From NCBI RefSeq assembly GCF_001510655.1, contig NZ_LMVC01000002.1, positions 45,609-106,508 of the forward strand: a stretch of DNA of 60,900 bases. The letters are read 5' to 3'. Under the pieces are notes generated by a model that worked only from the letters and a program-made list of their open reading frames with translations, searched no databases and had not been told where the DNA came from. The DNA comes from Fictibacillus sp. FJAT-27399. Its GTDB lineage: Bacteria; Bacillota; Bacilli; Bacillales; Fictibacillaceae. How positions within the stretch are numbered: the first letter of the stretch is position 1; each line of letters starts with the position of its first letter. Made by a program: the position numbers and the translations under genes. Shown here piece by piece: positions 34,513-42,847 of this stretch.

Positions 34513-35648
34513 AAAATAAATGGACAAGAATAATCTGCGTGCTGTTCTTGATCGCTTCGATAATCCCCTTGATGACAGGATGCTGGGATCAGCGTCTCAT
34601 CAAGGAATCCAGGCTTATTTTAGCAGTAGGGCTAGATCTTGCTCCTAACGGAAAAATAAGGGACACCGTCGTATATCCAGTTGTAAACAAACCTTCTCAA
34701 GCGGTCGCTATGGTAAAAAGTGTGGTTGTAACTTCAACCGGAGACACCCCACGTGATGCGCGGTTTAACCTCGATAAAAAAGTTTCACAGATGTTCGACG
34801 CTTCAAGAAACCGCATCTTCTTATTTGGTGAAAAGCTGGCCCGAAAAGATATGTATTCCAGCCTCGATGTCATTTACAGGGATCCCAGAGGGTCCGTTAA
34901 CGCCATGGTTGCCGTTGTGAAGGGTCAGGCTAAAAAAGGGCTGGAAATTCAGCCTCAGGATTCAACGCTATTGGATATCTATTATCCTGAACTGATAAGA
35001 AGTGCCAGTAATATCGGCCTCTATGATATAGAAACCGTCCAATCGATCTGTACGCTCATGTTTGATGAAGGGAATGATTATCTGCTGCCTTACTTGAAGA
35101 TCAGCGAGAAGCAGCAAAGAGCATCAGTGATCGGAACAGCGATGTTTCATAGGAACAAAATGACAGGATCATTGAACGGTAGAGAGTCCACTCTGCTGCT
35201 GCTCTTGAAAAATGTTAAAAATCCTTACCCTCGATTTACATTTAAAATCAGCAAAAGGCAAGAAATCAATGAAAAGAATTACATGACCATTCTTGTTAAT
35301 GATATTGAACGGAAAATGAAAATTAACATTTCCCACAATCAAAAAGTACATGTTAAACTAAATTTGGAAATGGATGTAAATGTAAATGAACTTCCGATGG
35401 ATCATCTGGACAATCCCAAAAAAGCAATAAAGCTGGATCGTTTATTATCACGAGAAATGAATAATCTTGCTAAAAAAACGATTAAAAAAATGCAAAAAGC
35501 CAACTGTGATGAGCTTGAGATCGGCAAGAAGATTCGAGCGTTTCACAATTCCGATTGGAAGAGGATGAACTGGGATAAAGATTATTCAAAGATCACTATT
35601 GAACCAAATGTAAAAGTTATGATCACTCAGCATGGCATTATTAACTAA
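34509..35648 (+). CDS. Spore germinant receptor subunit C (GerAC/GerKC, lipoprotein)
   Basis: This 379-residue Ger(x)C protein has signal peptide IICVLFLIASIIPLMTGC, the lipobox LMTGC with the acylated Cys near residue 26, then CWDQRLIKESRLILAVGLDL, the usual opening of this family. The C-terminal half carries the Ger(x)C fold up to NVKVMITQHGI. Anchored on the outer face of the spore inner membrane. Last gene of the operon; no clear terminator follows. Confidence 0.92.
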   Translation: MKNKWTRIICVLFLIASIIPLMTGCWDQRLIKESRLILAVGLDLAPNGKIRDTVVYPVVNKPSQAVAMVKSVVVTSTGDTPRDARFNLDKKVSQMFDASRNRIFLFGEKLARKDMYSSLDVIYRDPRGSVNAMVAVVKGQAKKGLEIQPQDSTLLDIYYPELIRSASNIGLYDIETVQSICTLMFDEGNDYLLPYLKISEKQQRASVIGTAMFHRNKMTGSLNGRESTLLLLLKNVKNPYPRFTFKISKRQEINEKNYMTILVNDIERKMKINISHNQKVHVKLNLEMDVNVNELPMDHLDNPKKAIKLDRLLSREMNNLAKKTIKKMQKANCDELEIGKKIRAFHNSDWKRMNWDKDYSKITIEPNVKVMITQHGIIN

Positions 35649-35710
35649 TGAATAGGCTCTAATTGCCGATAGTAGAAGAGGAGAATAATTCATAGGGGGA
35701 AATATTAATC

Positions 35711-36925
35711 ATGCGTAAAAAGGCAATGAAATGGATTGTAACAGCAGCTCTGATGGCCAGCATTATTCTTCCATCCCATGCAGCTGCAGCGACACCAACT
35801 TATTCGGTGACTCCAAACAGTAAAACCTACAAAGGACTCATGATGAACTTCAGTACGTATAATTCGTATACGAAGCATTATTATTTGCTGCGGTCGTACT
35901 TGGAACAGCTGGAAAAGACGGGTGGAGGTACTCTCGTTTTAAACAGAGGAACGTACACAATTTCCAACACCCTGTATGTTCCGTCCAATGTAACCCTGAA
36001 ATTAAAGGACGGAGTGAACATTGTGAAAGGAACGAAGACCGGGACGAGTGTCTTTCAGTCAGCGAAATCTATCTTTCAGCTGATCCGTCCTTCCAAATCG
36101 GCAAAGAGCAGTATATATGGAGAATATAACGGAGAGAAAAACATCTCTTTTATCGGTGAAGGTTCAGCCGTAATCGATATGAAGTACACACAAGATGGAA
36201 TTGCCATAATTGCAGGCCATAACATGAATATAAATGTAAAAAACATTACGTTCCGAAATATGCAATCTGGCCATTTTATTGAAATGGATGCAACGTCACA
36301 CGCAACCATCGCACATAATCGTTTTCTTGATTCCAAGCCTTCGCCTAACAGGAATAAAGAAGCCATCAACCTTGATACACCGGATCATTCTACATTAGGA
36401 TGGAGCCAGAAATGGAGCACGTTCGACCGTACACCGAACCAGAATGTAACCATTGAAGATAATGAGTTTAAAAATCTTGACCGGGCGGTTGGGACTCATA
36501 AGTATTCAGGCGGAAAATATCATGATCAGGTTGTCATCAAGGACAATACGATAGAAAAAACGCGCCAGGATGCCATTCGCGTCATGAACTGGTCAAACGC
36601 TGTCATAGAAGACAATACCATCAAAAATGTAGCTGACGGAACTGGGAGTTACAGGGGGATATTGGCCAGTGGTGCCATCCATCCGAAGTTTGAAAATAAC
36701 GTCATAGAGGATGCTGCAAGACCTATGCAATTTCTCGTGTGGCGAAACACAGGACCGGGTTCACAGTACGATACGATCTACAATGATTTAAATGAAGAGG
36801 ATATCAACACTTTAAAGACGAATAAAGTGAAGACACCGACTGAAGGATTTATCCGGATCAATAAAGAATATAATTCCTTCACAAAGCAAAATACCGATTT
36901 AATTCCTGTGAAAATCATGAACTAA
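35711..36925 (+). CDS. Secreted right-handed parallel beta-helix protein
   Basis: The protein has 404 residues. Signal peptide MRKKAMKWIVTAALMASIIL ending in SHAAAA. The N-terminal lid GGGTLVLNRGTYTISNTLYV is typical of pectate-lyase-superfamily proteins. Several ~22-residue helix turns follow: NVTIEDNEFKNLDRAV, QVVIKDNTIEKTRQDAIRVM, NAVIEDNTIKNVADGTGSYR. Catalytic residues cannot be assigned with confidence; a polysaccharide lyase, epimerase or hydrolase is likely. GGGGGAA precedes the ATG. Between the germinant receptor operon and an amidohydrolase lipoprotein; a link to spore coat or exopolysaccharide is speculative. Confidence 0.75.
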   Translation: MRKKAMKWIVTAALMASIILPSHAAAATPTYSVTPNSKTYKGLMMNFSTYNSYTKHYYLLRSYLEQLEKTGGGTLVLNRGTYTISNTLYVPSNVTLKLKDGVNIVKGTKTGTSVFQSAKSIFQLIRPSKSAKSSIYGEYNGEKNISFIGEGSAVIDMKYTQDGIAIIAGHNMNINVKNITFRNMQSGHFIEMDATSHATIAHNRFLDSKPSPNRNKEAINLDTPDHSTLGWSQKWSTFDRTPNQNVTIEDNEFKNLDRAVGTHKYSGGKYHDQVVIKDNTIEKTRQDAIRVMNWSNAVIEDNTIKNVADGTGSYRGILASGAIHPKFENNVIEDAARPMQFLVWRNTGPGSQYDTIYNDLNEEDINTLKTNKVKTPTEGFIRINKEYNSFTKQNTDLIPVKIMN

Positions 36926-36929
36926 CTGG

Positions 36930-36956
36930 AGGAGTGAGGCTAGCTCACTCCTTTTA
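36930..36956 (+). terminator. Terminator of the beta-helix gene
   Basis: GGAGTGAGGCTAGCTCACTCC is fully palindromic; followed by TTTTATTTAT. Confidence 0.8.
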
Positions 36957-36989
36957 TTTATAATGACATTCTAAGGGAGGAAGAGGTCA

Positions 36990-38105
36990 ATTAAAATCGC
37001 TGCATTCCGTTCTTTTTTTGCTGCAGGAGGAACCATCATTTTACTGCTGGCATCCTGTACGATTCAAGTGGATAAAAAAGAAGAAAATGTTACCGTAATT
37101 CCTGATGTAAACTATAAAGCGGATCAAACGATGCATTTGAAATTAAAAGAGATGAGAAAGAAAAAGCCGGATGGCGAGCCGCTTTATAAGGTATATAAAG
37201 ATCTCCCCTTAATTGATGTGCATAACCACCAATCTCCAGAATTTCCTTATAGGGAATGGGATAGACTCGGGGTGGATCGTACGGTTTTATTTGGTGGTAT
37301 TTCTGAACCAGAGGCAATGAAAACAGATGAGCTCGCCTGGAAGGATTATGAGGAACGCCCTGAGCAGGTGTATCCATCCTTTGCGGGCATCAACATTTAT
37401 TCTGAAAAAGGGATAGCCTATACAAGGAAAAACCTTGAAAATGGTTACTTAAACATCGGTGAATTGGCGGCTGCTTCAACTTATTCGCCAATTGTCTCTT
37501 CTGTTAAATGGAAGGCGGAAACTCCGTCTTCTGGGAAACTCAATGAGATTTATAAACTGGCTGGCCGGTATAAAGTTCCTGTGCTTTTGCATATCGATCC
37601 TGCTTATGGTCCGCCTATAGCGGGATTGCAAAGGGTGCTTACCCGTTTTCCGAAGGTCAATTTCATTTACGCTCATGCCAACGTTGCCTCCTCGCCAGAA
37701 AATATAGAAGCATTGCTTTCTAAATACAGCAATTTATTCATTGACTTTTATGCAGGATATACTGAATATGGCGATGGCAGTGAATATGAACTGAAAGATT
37801 TTGTGCCCTTGATGGAAAAGTATCCAGATCGTTTTTTGTTTGGCAGTGATTCTGGATATGGAATTGGGTATGATGGGGCTATTGCCGCTATTTATGAGAT
37901 GATTGATCTATTAAGCGATAAAACAGCAGTGAAAGTAGCATATCAAAACTATGAATCACTGATTGAAAGACAGCCTCCTACCCAAACACAAATGAACAAA
38001 ATTAAATCACTTTCGAAAGGTTCGGCAAAGTATAAGCTGAACAAAAGAGAAGCAAACGAACTGATCATGAAGCTGGCGGACAAGCGCAAAAAAGAAGGAT
38101 CCTAA
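36990..38105 (+). CDS. Amidohydrolase (PF04909-type) lipoprotein, apparent ATT start
   Basis: The catalytic domain is clear: PLIDVHNHQSPEF (metal-binding H-x-H), VPVLLHIDPAYG, NFIYAHANVASS, DRFLFGSDSGYG (metal Asp). TIM-barrel hydrolase of the amidohydrolase_2 type, substrate unknown. A GTG at 37068 would give a 345-residue protein, but the same frame upstream encodes a lipoprotein signal: basic N-region, FFAAGGTIILLL, lipobox LLASC with Cys23. Between the upstream stop (36972) and the lipobox there is no ATG, GTG or TTG; the only well-placed codon is ATT at 36990, with GGGAGG 9 bases before it and AAAATC after it (371 residues). Probably an ATT start or a mutated ATG. Confidence 0.75.
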   Translation: MKIAAFRSFFAAGGTIILLLASCTIQVDKKEENVTVIPDVNYKADQTMHLKLKEMRKKKPDGEPLYKVYKDLPLIDVHNHQSPEFPYREWDRLGVDRTVLFGGISEPEAMKTDELAWKDYEERPEQVYPSFAGINIYSEKGIAYTRKNLENGYLNIGELAAASTYSPIVSSVKWKAETPSSGKLNEIYKLAGRYKVPVLLHIDPAYGPPIAGLQRVLTRFPKVNFIYAHANVASSPENIEALLSKYSNLFIDFYAGYTEYGDGSEYELKDFVPLMEKYPDRFLFGSDSGYGIGYDGAIAAIYEMIDLLSDKTAVKVAYQNYESLIERQPPTQTQMNKIKSLSKGSAKYKLNKREANELIMKLADKRKKEGS

Positions 38106-38121
38106 AAGGATCCTTCTTTTT
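38088..38121. terminator. Terminator of the amidohydrolase gene
   Basis: AAGAAGGATCC / GGATCCTTCTT with a TTTTT tail. It overlaps the last codons. It could also serve the minus-strand gene at 38141. Confidence 0.8.
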
Positions 38122-38140
38122 GAGCTGATTTTCTAAAGGG

Positions 38141-38314
38141 TTAGATCCAGCTAAAGCCGAAACCGCAGCAACAGCGGCGGCGTCTGTGGCAACCGCAATG
38201 TTTTTTCTTTCGCTTTTTGCAGAAGCAAGAACTTGAAGAAGAAGAGGAAGAAGAAGATTCGCATTTATGTTTCTTTCCTGTGCTGAACTTTTTGTGCTTT
38301 TTTTCGAAGCCCAT
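38141..38314 (-). CDS. Cys/Ser-rich basic micro-protein, 57 aa, spore-coat-like
   Basis: GGGGG lies 8 bases before the ATG at 38314. The product begins MGFEKKHKKFSTGKKHKC, followed by E, an uninterrupted run of ten serines, CFCKKRKKKHCGCHRRRRCC and CGFGFSWI. It has eight cysteines, mostly after residue 30, and ~20 basic residues. Such Cys-rich, Ser-run, Lys/Arg-rich small proteins resemble spore coat or crust components; I do not recognise the family. CATATGATA at 38364-38372 matches the SigK -10 pattern CATANNNTA, ~50 bases upstream, but the -35 is poor. A competing 85-residue frame in the same place starts at the ATG immediately abutting the GGGGG and has no sensible composition. Confidence 0.6.
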   Translation of the reverse strand: MGFEKKHKKFSTGKKHKCESSSSSSSSSSCFCKKRKKKHCGCHRRRRCCCGFGFSWI

Positions 38315-38706
38315 TTGTGCATCCCCCTTGAAAATGGATTCCAGAAATAAATTCCGGTTAAGATATCATATGAGAGGATGCAGAAGGTGGACTAGACCTC
38401 TGTTCTTGTTTTATAACTATTTTTCAAAGTTTAGTAGAAATAGTTTTTTTGTCTATTGGAATAAGCAGCTTATAATTTCCACTGGCATTCACCTCTTCAA
38501 TCATCTTTCCTCAAACTGTTATCAATCTACACTTCGTAATTTATCCAAACCATCTATTCATGAACTTTATGAACAAAATGCTCTTTATGTATAAAACAGT
38601 CATTTTTAAACATTTTTTGATATGATAGTTGAATAAATGTACTAGGCAACGCTGATTTCTCAGGCAGGTATTGACTATCTGTTGAAGTTGAAGGGGTGCA
38701 ATGCTG

Positions 38707-39786
38707 ATGTTGGAAGGAAACAAAAACGTATCTGCGATTTTGCAGACAGCATGTATAGGGATCACGGGTGCACTCCTGTTCCTGTTGATACACATGCCAT
38801 TGCCATGGCTGTTAGGTTCGCTCACTGCTGTTGTGGTATGGAGGAAGTTATCAAAACAGCCGCTGTACTGGCCGATCGGATTCAGGCATATGGCTATTAT
38901 TTTTCTGGGATCGATGCTAGGAACTTCTTTTACAGCAGGAACAGTAAAAGAAATGGTGCTTCAGTTTCCTTTTATGGCTTCTACAACTGTTATTACGGTT
39001 CTATTTTGCCTCGTTCTGGCTTTCTACACGGTAAAACATATAAAAATTGATCTTGCGAGCAGTATCTTTGGAAGTGTTCCCGGCGGAATGTCACAGGTCG
39101 TGGTTATGAGCGAAGAAACGATGGAGGTGGATACAACGACCGTGGTCCTCATGCAGACGATCCGTTCAGTATCTGTCATCTTTTTCGTCCCCTTTTTAAC
39201 GGTTCACGGAATTGGCGGTGAAGTTCGTCCATCTACGGCTCCACAGGTAAATGCTGCTGAGTCGGGGACATGGGTGCAGTATGCTGTTTTTGCTGCTATC
39301 GCCTTGTTTGGCGCCTGGGGAGGAAAGTGGATCAGGCTTCCAGCCGGCTTTTTGACAGGATCTCTGATCGCTGTCGCAGTATCCGTTTCGTTAGGATTGC
39401 AAGCCCCTCATGTTCCGTCATATTTCATTCTCGTTGCCCAAATTTTCCTCGGAATCCACATTGGCCGGCAGTTTAATCCACAAATGGAGGGGAATGTGAA
39501 GAAACTAGGCATCTACACGATTGGAAACAGTCTTTTGCTCGTCCTGTTTTCTTTAGGGATTGCTTTTTTGCTCAGCAAATGGACGCCAATGGACTTTACT
39601 ACCGCGTTTTTGAGTGCTGCACCAGGAGGCATCGCTGAGATGGGAGTTACCGCTTCCGCAGTTCATGCAGATCTTTCCATGGTTACAGGTTATCAGCTGT
39701 TTCGTATCTTTTTTATTATGTTTGCTGTTCTGCCCCTGGCTCAATGGTGGGTGAGAAAACGGAAAAAGATAGCTAAATCAGCATAA
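38707..39786 (+). CDS. AbrB family membrane protein (PF05145 type)
   Basis: This integral membrane protein has ~359 residues and about ten helices in two repeated halves. Each half contains the AbrB-duplication motif: MPLPWLLGSLTAVV and IFGSVPGGMSQVVVMSE in the first, LPAGFLTGSLIAV and LSAAPGGIAEMGVTASAVHA in the second. Despite the name these are not DNA-binding AbrB proteins; they are putative transporters once called ammonia monooxygenase-like. The ATG at 38707 suits AAGGGG better than the one at 38701. The 390 bases before it back to the micro-protein gene hold only hairpins (AACTATTT/AAATAGTT near 38416-38448). Confidence 0.82.
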   Translation: MLEGNKNVSAILQTACIGITGALLFLLIHMPLPWLLGSLTAVVVWRKLSKQPLYWPIGFRHMAIIFLGSMLGTSFTAGTVKEMVLQFPFMASTTVITVLFCLVLAFYTVKHIKIDLASSIFGSVPGGMSQVVVMSEETMEVDTTTVVLMQTIRSVSVIFFVPFLTVHGIGGEVRPSTAPQVNAAESGTWVQYAVFAAIALFGAWGGKWIRLPAGFLTGSLIAVAVSVSLGLQAPHVPSYFILVAQIFLGIHIGRQFNPQMEGNVKKLGIYTIGNSLLLVLFSLGIAFLLSKWTPMDFTTAFLSAAPGGIAEMGVTASAVHADLSMVTGYQLFRIFFIMFAVLPLAQWWVRKRKKIAKSA

Positions 39787-39828
39787 AAAAGCTTGAAGAT
39801 CATTATGATTCTTCAAGCTTTTTTTTAT
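39785..39828 (+). terminator. Terminator of the AbrB-family gene
   Basis: AAAAGCTTGAAGA / TCTTCAAGCTTTT stem followed by T8. Confidence 0.88.
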
Positions 39829-39875
39829 GGCTTTTTAAGTTTTTCCCCTAGCGAAGTTGTTTGAATATTCGATAA

Positions 39876-39968
39876 GGATCAATTATGTTTGAGTTTGGCT
39901 CAATTATTCTGATTTTGGCTCAATTATCATCGGATTAGGCTCAATTCCAGCCTTGCTTCGCTCAATTC
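39876..39968. repeat. Five-unit degenerate tandem array, period 20-21 bp
   Basis: GGATCAATTA (39876), GGCTCAATTA (39897), GGCTCAATTA (39917), GGCTCAATTC (39938), CGCTCAATTC (39959). Between cores the sequence is variable but often GATTTT-like. It lies between a terminator and the 3' end of the convergent MFS gene. Same unit number and period as the array at 8325-8430, with a different core. Confidence 0.65.
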
Positions 39969-39975
39969 CATGATA

Positions 39976-41190
39976 TCAAGCTGATTTCCGCACATCTTCA
40001 GCCTGCTGTTTTCCCTTGTGCAAGAGAGACACAGCGAGATACAGGACAAGAAAGACTGCCATAAACAGAGCGGATAGTCGATACATGCCGGCATAACCCT
40101 GATGCATGGCGATCAGACCGAGCAGCATCGAACCTGCAGCTACTCCTAGGTCGAGCGAATTAAAGAACATGCTGTTGGCTAAGCCGCGTTGTTCCACGGG
40201 TACTGCTTTTATCATCCAAGCCTGTACGGAAGGCTGAATCATGCCATACCCAAAGCCATAAAGCATCGCGGACAGGATGATATACCCTGTGGAAGAGGCT
40301 ATGGAAAGCGTAAGGAGGCCGCACATCACGGAGATGGCCCCCGCTGTCAGTAAGCTAAAATGACCTTTGCTGTCAAAAATCTTTCCGGAAAAGGGACGGA
40401 TGATAAAGATGGCAAGGGCGTTGAATAAAAAGAAGTAGCTGATATGGGTGAGGTGGGCTTCTTTTCCAAATAGAGCAAGGAAACTAAGCAGCCCTCCATA
40501 CGTAATGGATAATAACAGGTTTAATAGCCCAGGAAGAGCAATCTTTTTAAGGGCTTCTCCCGTACTGTGATTGGCTTTTTTCAATGGTTCCGCACTAGGC
40601 GGGGCTGGAAGAACGGCGGCGGATCGGTTCACGAACGCCAGCGGGAAAATAAGAATTAAAACAACAGTCCCGACAGCTGCCAGTGTTCCAAACCCGTAGT
40701 TGCCAAGCAATGAAAGGCCGATAATCGGGCCGAGTGACATCGCTAAGCTCGTTGAAAGCCCGAAATAGCCGATTCCTTCACCCATCCGTTTTTGGGGTAT
40801 AACGTCAGCTGCCATGGTAGGCAAGGTTGTGCTTGATAGTCCGAAGCCTATCCCAAAAAGCACACGCATGACAAGAAGGAGAAGAATAGATCCGCACCAA
40901 TAATAGCCGGCTGTCGATAGTGCGGCGATGGCGATCCCACAATAAAGAATGACAGATGCTTTTCCTTTTCGAAGAATCCCCGCTGCAAAAAAACGGGTGG
41001 CGATGGCAGAAAGAGCAAACAGGCTCGTAACAAGGCTGACGGTAAAATCACTGGCTTGAAAGGCATCTTTCGTATAGACAGGAAACGAAGGAAGTATCAT
41101 CTGCAAATTTAAAAATAAAAGCAAATTGCATACGGTTATGATAATAAATTCCTTGCTCCAAAGTTTTTCTTGGTGTGAATTCAATTGCAT
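39976..41190 (-). CDS. MFS transporter, MarR-linked
   Basis: The transporter has 404 residues and 12 helices: NLLLFLNLQMILPSFPVYTK, motif A-like region ATRFFAAGILRKGKASVILY, VMRVLFGIGFGLSSTTLPTM. This is a YfmO/YcxA-like drug or metabolite exporter; substrate unknown. It begins 5 bp after the stop of the marR gene and is certainly in its operon. The C-terminal tail is Lys/Gln-rich. Confidence 0.86.
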   Translation of the reverse strand: MQLNSHQEKLWSKEFIIITVCNLLLFLNLQMILPSFPVYTKDAFQASDFTVSLVTSLFALSAIATRFFAAGILRKGKASVILYCGIAIAALSTAGYYWCGSILLLLVMRVLFGIGFGLSSTTLPTMAADVIPQKRMGEGIGYFGLSTSLAMSLGPIIGLSLLGNYGFGTLAAVGTVVLILIFPLAFVNRSAAVLPAPPSAEPLKKANHSTGEALKKIALPGLLNLLLSITYGGLLSFLALFGKEAHLTHISYFFLFNALAIFIIRPFSGKIFDSKGHFSLLTAGAISVMCGLLTLSIASSTGYIILSAMLYGFGYGMIQPSVQAWMIKAVPVEQRGLANSMFFNSLDLGVAAGSMLLGLIAMHQGYAGMYRLSALFMAVFLVLYLAVSLLHKGKQQAEDVRKSA

Positions 41191-41195
41191 GGCTC

Positions 41196-41645
41196 CTAAC
41201 TGTTGATGATGTCATCAATATTTTTGCTTAATTTCTCAAGGACTTCTTTAAACCGTTCCACTTCTGCCGGTTCAATTCCGGCAAGGATTTCTTTCATGGT
41301 TTCAGCTTCAATGGGAACGGTCTTGGAGGCGATTTCCTCGCCTTTTTCCGTAAGGGAGACAATAAAAGCTCTGCGGTCCGTTTCGCTCATTTGCTTTTGA
41401 ATCAGTTCCTTTTTCATGAGGATATCGAGGATTCTAGCCGTGGTTGGCTGGTCTTTAGCCGTCCGGCGGGCAAGTTCTTTCTGGGTAATGCCCCCGTCCT
41501 CGAATAACTGATAAAGAACCGACCATTGTTCGGGTGTAATATCAAATTCACGAAAGCGATGCATAAGCAAATTTATTGTTTTCCTGCTTGTCTGGTTAAT
41601 TAAAAAGCCGACAGAAACATCTTTATGTTGTGATTGCAAAATCAT
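41196..41645 (-). CDS. MarR family regulator of the adjacent MFS gene
   Basis: The protein has 149 residues. MarR HTH and wing: TQKELARRTAKDQPTTARIL, DILMKKELIQKQMSETDRRA, FIVSLTEKGEEIASK. The first ORF codon is at 41657, but the ATG at 41645 sits after GAGAGGA, so I favour it; both are possible. It probably represses its own operon. An intrinsic terminator facing the same way lies 75-100 bp upstream of the start. Confidence 0.86.
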   Translation of the reverse strand: MILQSQHKDVSVGFLINQTSRKTINLLMHRFREFDITPEQWSVLYQLFEDGGITQKELARRTAKDQPTTARILDILMKKELIQKQMSETDRRAFIVSLTEKGEEIASKTVPIEAETMKEILAGIEPAEVERFKEVLEKLSKNIDDIINS

Positions 41646-41718
41646 CGTTCCTCTCATAAAAAATATTTGTTAAGACAATTATAAGTAAAACATATATTTA
41701 TAAAGAATACAATACACA

Positions 41719-41748
41719 CAAAAAAACCCGCTGCCAGAAGCAGCGGGG
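41719..41748 (-). terminator. Minus-strand terminator upstream of marR (leader or orphan)
   Basis: CCCGCTGC / GCAGCGGG with 5-base loop, followed on the minus strand by TTTTTTT. There is no minus-strand gene to terminate: the next gene (41870) is on the plus strand and starts away from it. It is therefore either a leader attenuator of the marR-MFS operon or ends a small RNA started near 41850. A TATAAT downstream, near 41680, could give marR a promoter of its own. Confidence 0.7.
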
Positions 41749-41869
41749 AAACATTCGAAAAATTTTCAGACCTCAGGATACAGTTTAACAAATTATGTAA
41801 AAACAGTCTACTTTTTTTAAAGTGCTGCTGATACCATTAAAAGCAGAGAGACTGAAGGGAGAATGAAAA

Positions 41870-42628
41870 ATGTTGGTATTTCAGCAGCAGCGTTATCAAT
41901 GCAAAACAGAGTGGGGAGTCAGGGGGGCAAGGGAAGCAGCAGAGCGGGGAGACATTATTGTTGTGGTTGATGTTTTAAGCTTTTCATCCACCGTTGTTAC
42001 GGCACTAAGTTATGGTGCTAAGATTTTTCCCTATCCTCCGCCAATCAATGAAGAAGCCAAAAAATATGCAGAGGAAATCGGAGCAGAGCTTTTATCAGGA
42101 AGAGCAGAAGCTTTGAAATGGGGGATGCATTCTCTTTCACCGGCATCATTCAGTTTGCTTGATCAAGAAAAGAAGTTTGTGATGTGCTCGTTGAATGGTG
42201 CAGCGTGCATTTGGGCTGCCAGAAAAGTTCCTGCACTGCTGATCGGCTGTCTGCTGAATGCATCGGCCGCTGCGGGAAAGGCCGAACAGCTGCAAAAGCA
42301 GTCAGGTGCTGACATCACCGTGGTGGCATGCGGTGAGAGATGGGAAAATCCGCAGGAGGCTGAAAATAACATCAGACCAGGTATCGAGGATTATCTCGGT
42401 GCAGGTGCCATACTTTCGAAACTTAACGGAAGTAAATCGCCTGAAGCACAAGTATGTATAGGCGCTTATCTTTATCAAAAGGAAAACATTCAAGAGGTCA
42501 TTTGGAACTGCGGCAGCGGACTGGAGCTGCGTGAACGCGGATTTTCAGAAGATGTTCGGCATTGTACGAAGATGGATGAGTTTGATCTTGTACCCCAGTT
42601 GAAAGGGAATGTTTTTGCTAGGAGCTGA
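41870..42628 (+). CDS. 2-phosphosulfolactate phosphatase family protein (ComB type)
   Basis: This 252-residue protein of the ComB phosphatase family (PF04029) has VVVDVLSFSSTVVTALSYGA near residue 32, ELLSGRAEALKWG, MCSLNGAACIWAARKVPALL, and VVACGERWENPQEAENNIRP. In archaea ComB dephosphorylates phosphosulfolactate for coenzyme M; in Bacillus the homologue YitC belongs to sulfolactate synthesis in spores. No other sulfolactate gene is nearby, so the role is inferred. GGGAG 8 bases before the ATG. Confidence 0.82.
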   Translation: MLVFQQQRYQCKTEWGVRGAREAAERGDIIVVVDVLSFSSTVVTALSYGAKIFPYPPPINEEAKKYAEEIGAELLSGRAEALKWGMHSLSPASFSLLDQEKKFVMCSLNGAACIWAARKVPALLIGCLLNASAAAGKAEQLQKQSGADITVVACGERWENPQEAENNIRPGIEDYLGAGAILSKLNGSKSPEAQVCIGAYLYQKENIQEVIWNCGSGLELRERGFSEDVRHCTKMDEFDLVPQLKGNVFARS

Positions 42629-42715
42629 TTTCATGACCTGTCCCATACCAAATAAAGTCCTGATCGGATAGGCCAAAATCAGGATCTCTATATGAACAAC
42701 CTGCAGTGCGTTATA

Positions 42716-42847
42716 TTACACCCACTTGTAAATCAGCTTTTGATAGATTTTGTCTGATGGTTTTTCGCTGTCAGGGTAAATATCGATGATCATGATTTTT
42801 TCGCCATCAATCGTTTTTTCGAATGTCTCCCCGATCCAAACCTTCAT
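42716..42847 (-). CDS. Micro-protein, 43 aa, second of an overlapping pair
   Basis: The product starts MKVWIGETFEKTIDGEKIMI and ends YQKLIYKWV: acidic, strand-rich, no membrane helix. The ATG at 42847 overlaps the TGA of the 39-residue gene upstream (ATGA), with GGAAGTG 7 bases before it. The tight coupling and plausible globular composition argue for real genes. I do not recognise a family. Confidence 0.55.
   Translation of the reverse strand: MKVWIGETFEKTIDGEKIMIIDIYPDSEKPSDKIYQKLIYKWV

Noticed and set aside
38065-38322. 85-residue minus ORF overlapping the Cys-rich gene
   Set aside because: Its ATG abuts the G-run so spacing is wrong, and it reads back into the terminator and the amidohydrolase gene.
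38217-38594. 125-residue plus-strand ORF starting in a Glu run
   Set aside because: It is the antisense of the poly-Ser stretch; no ribosome binding site.
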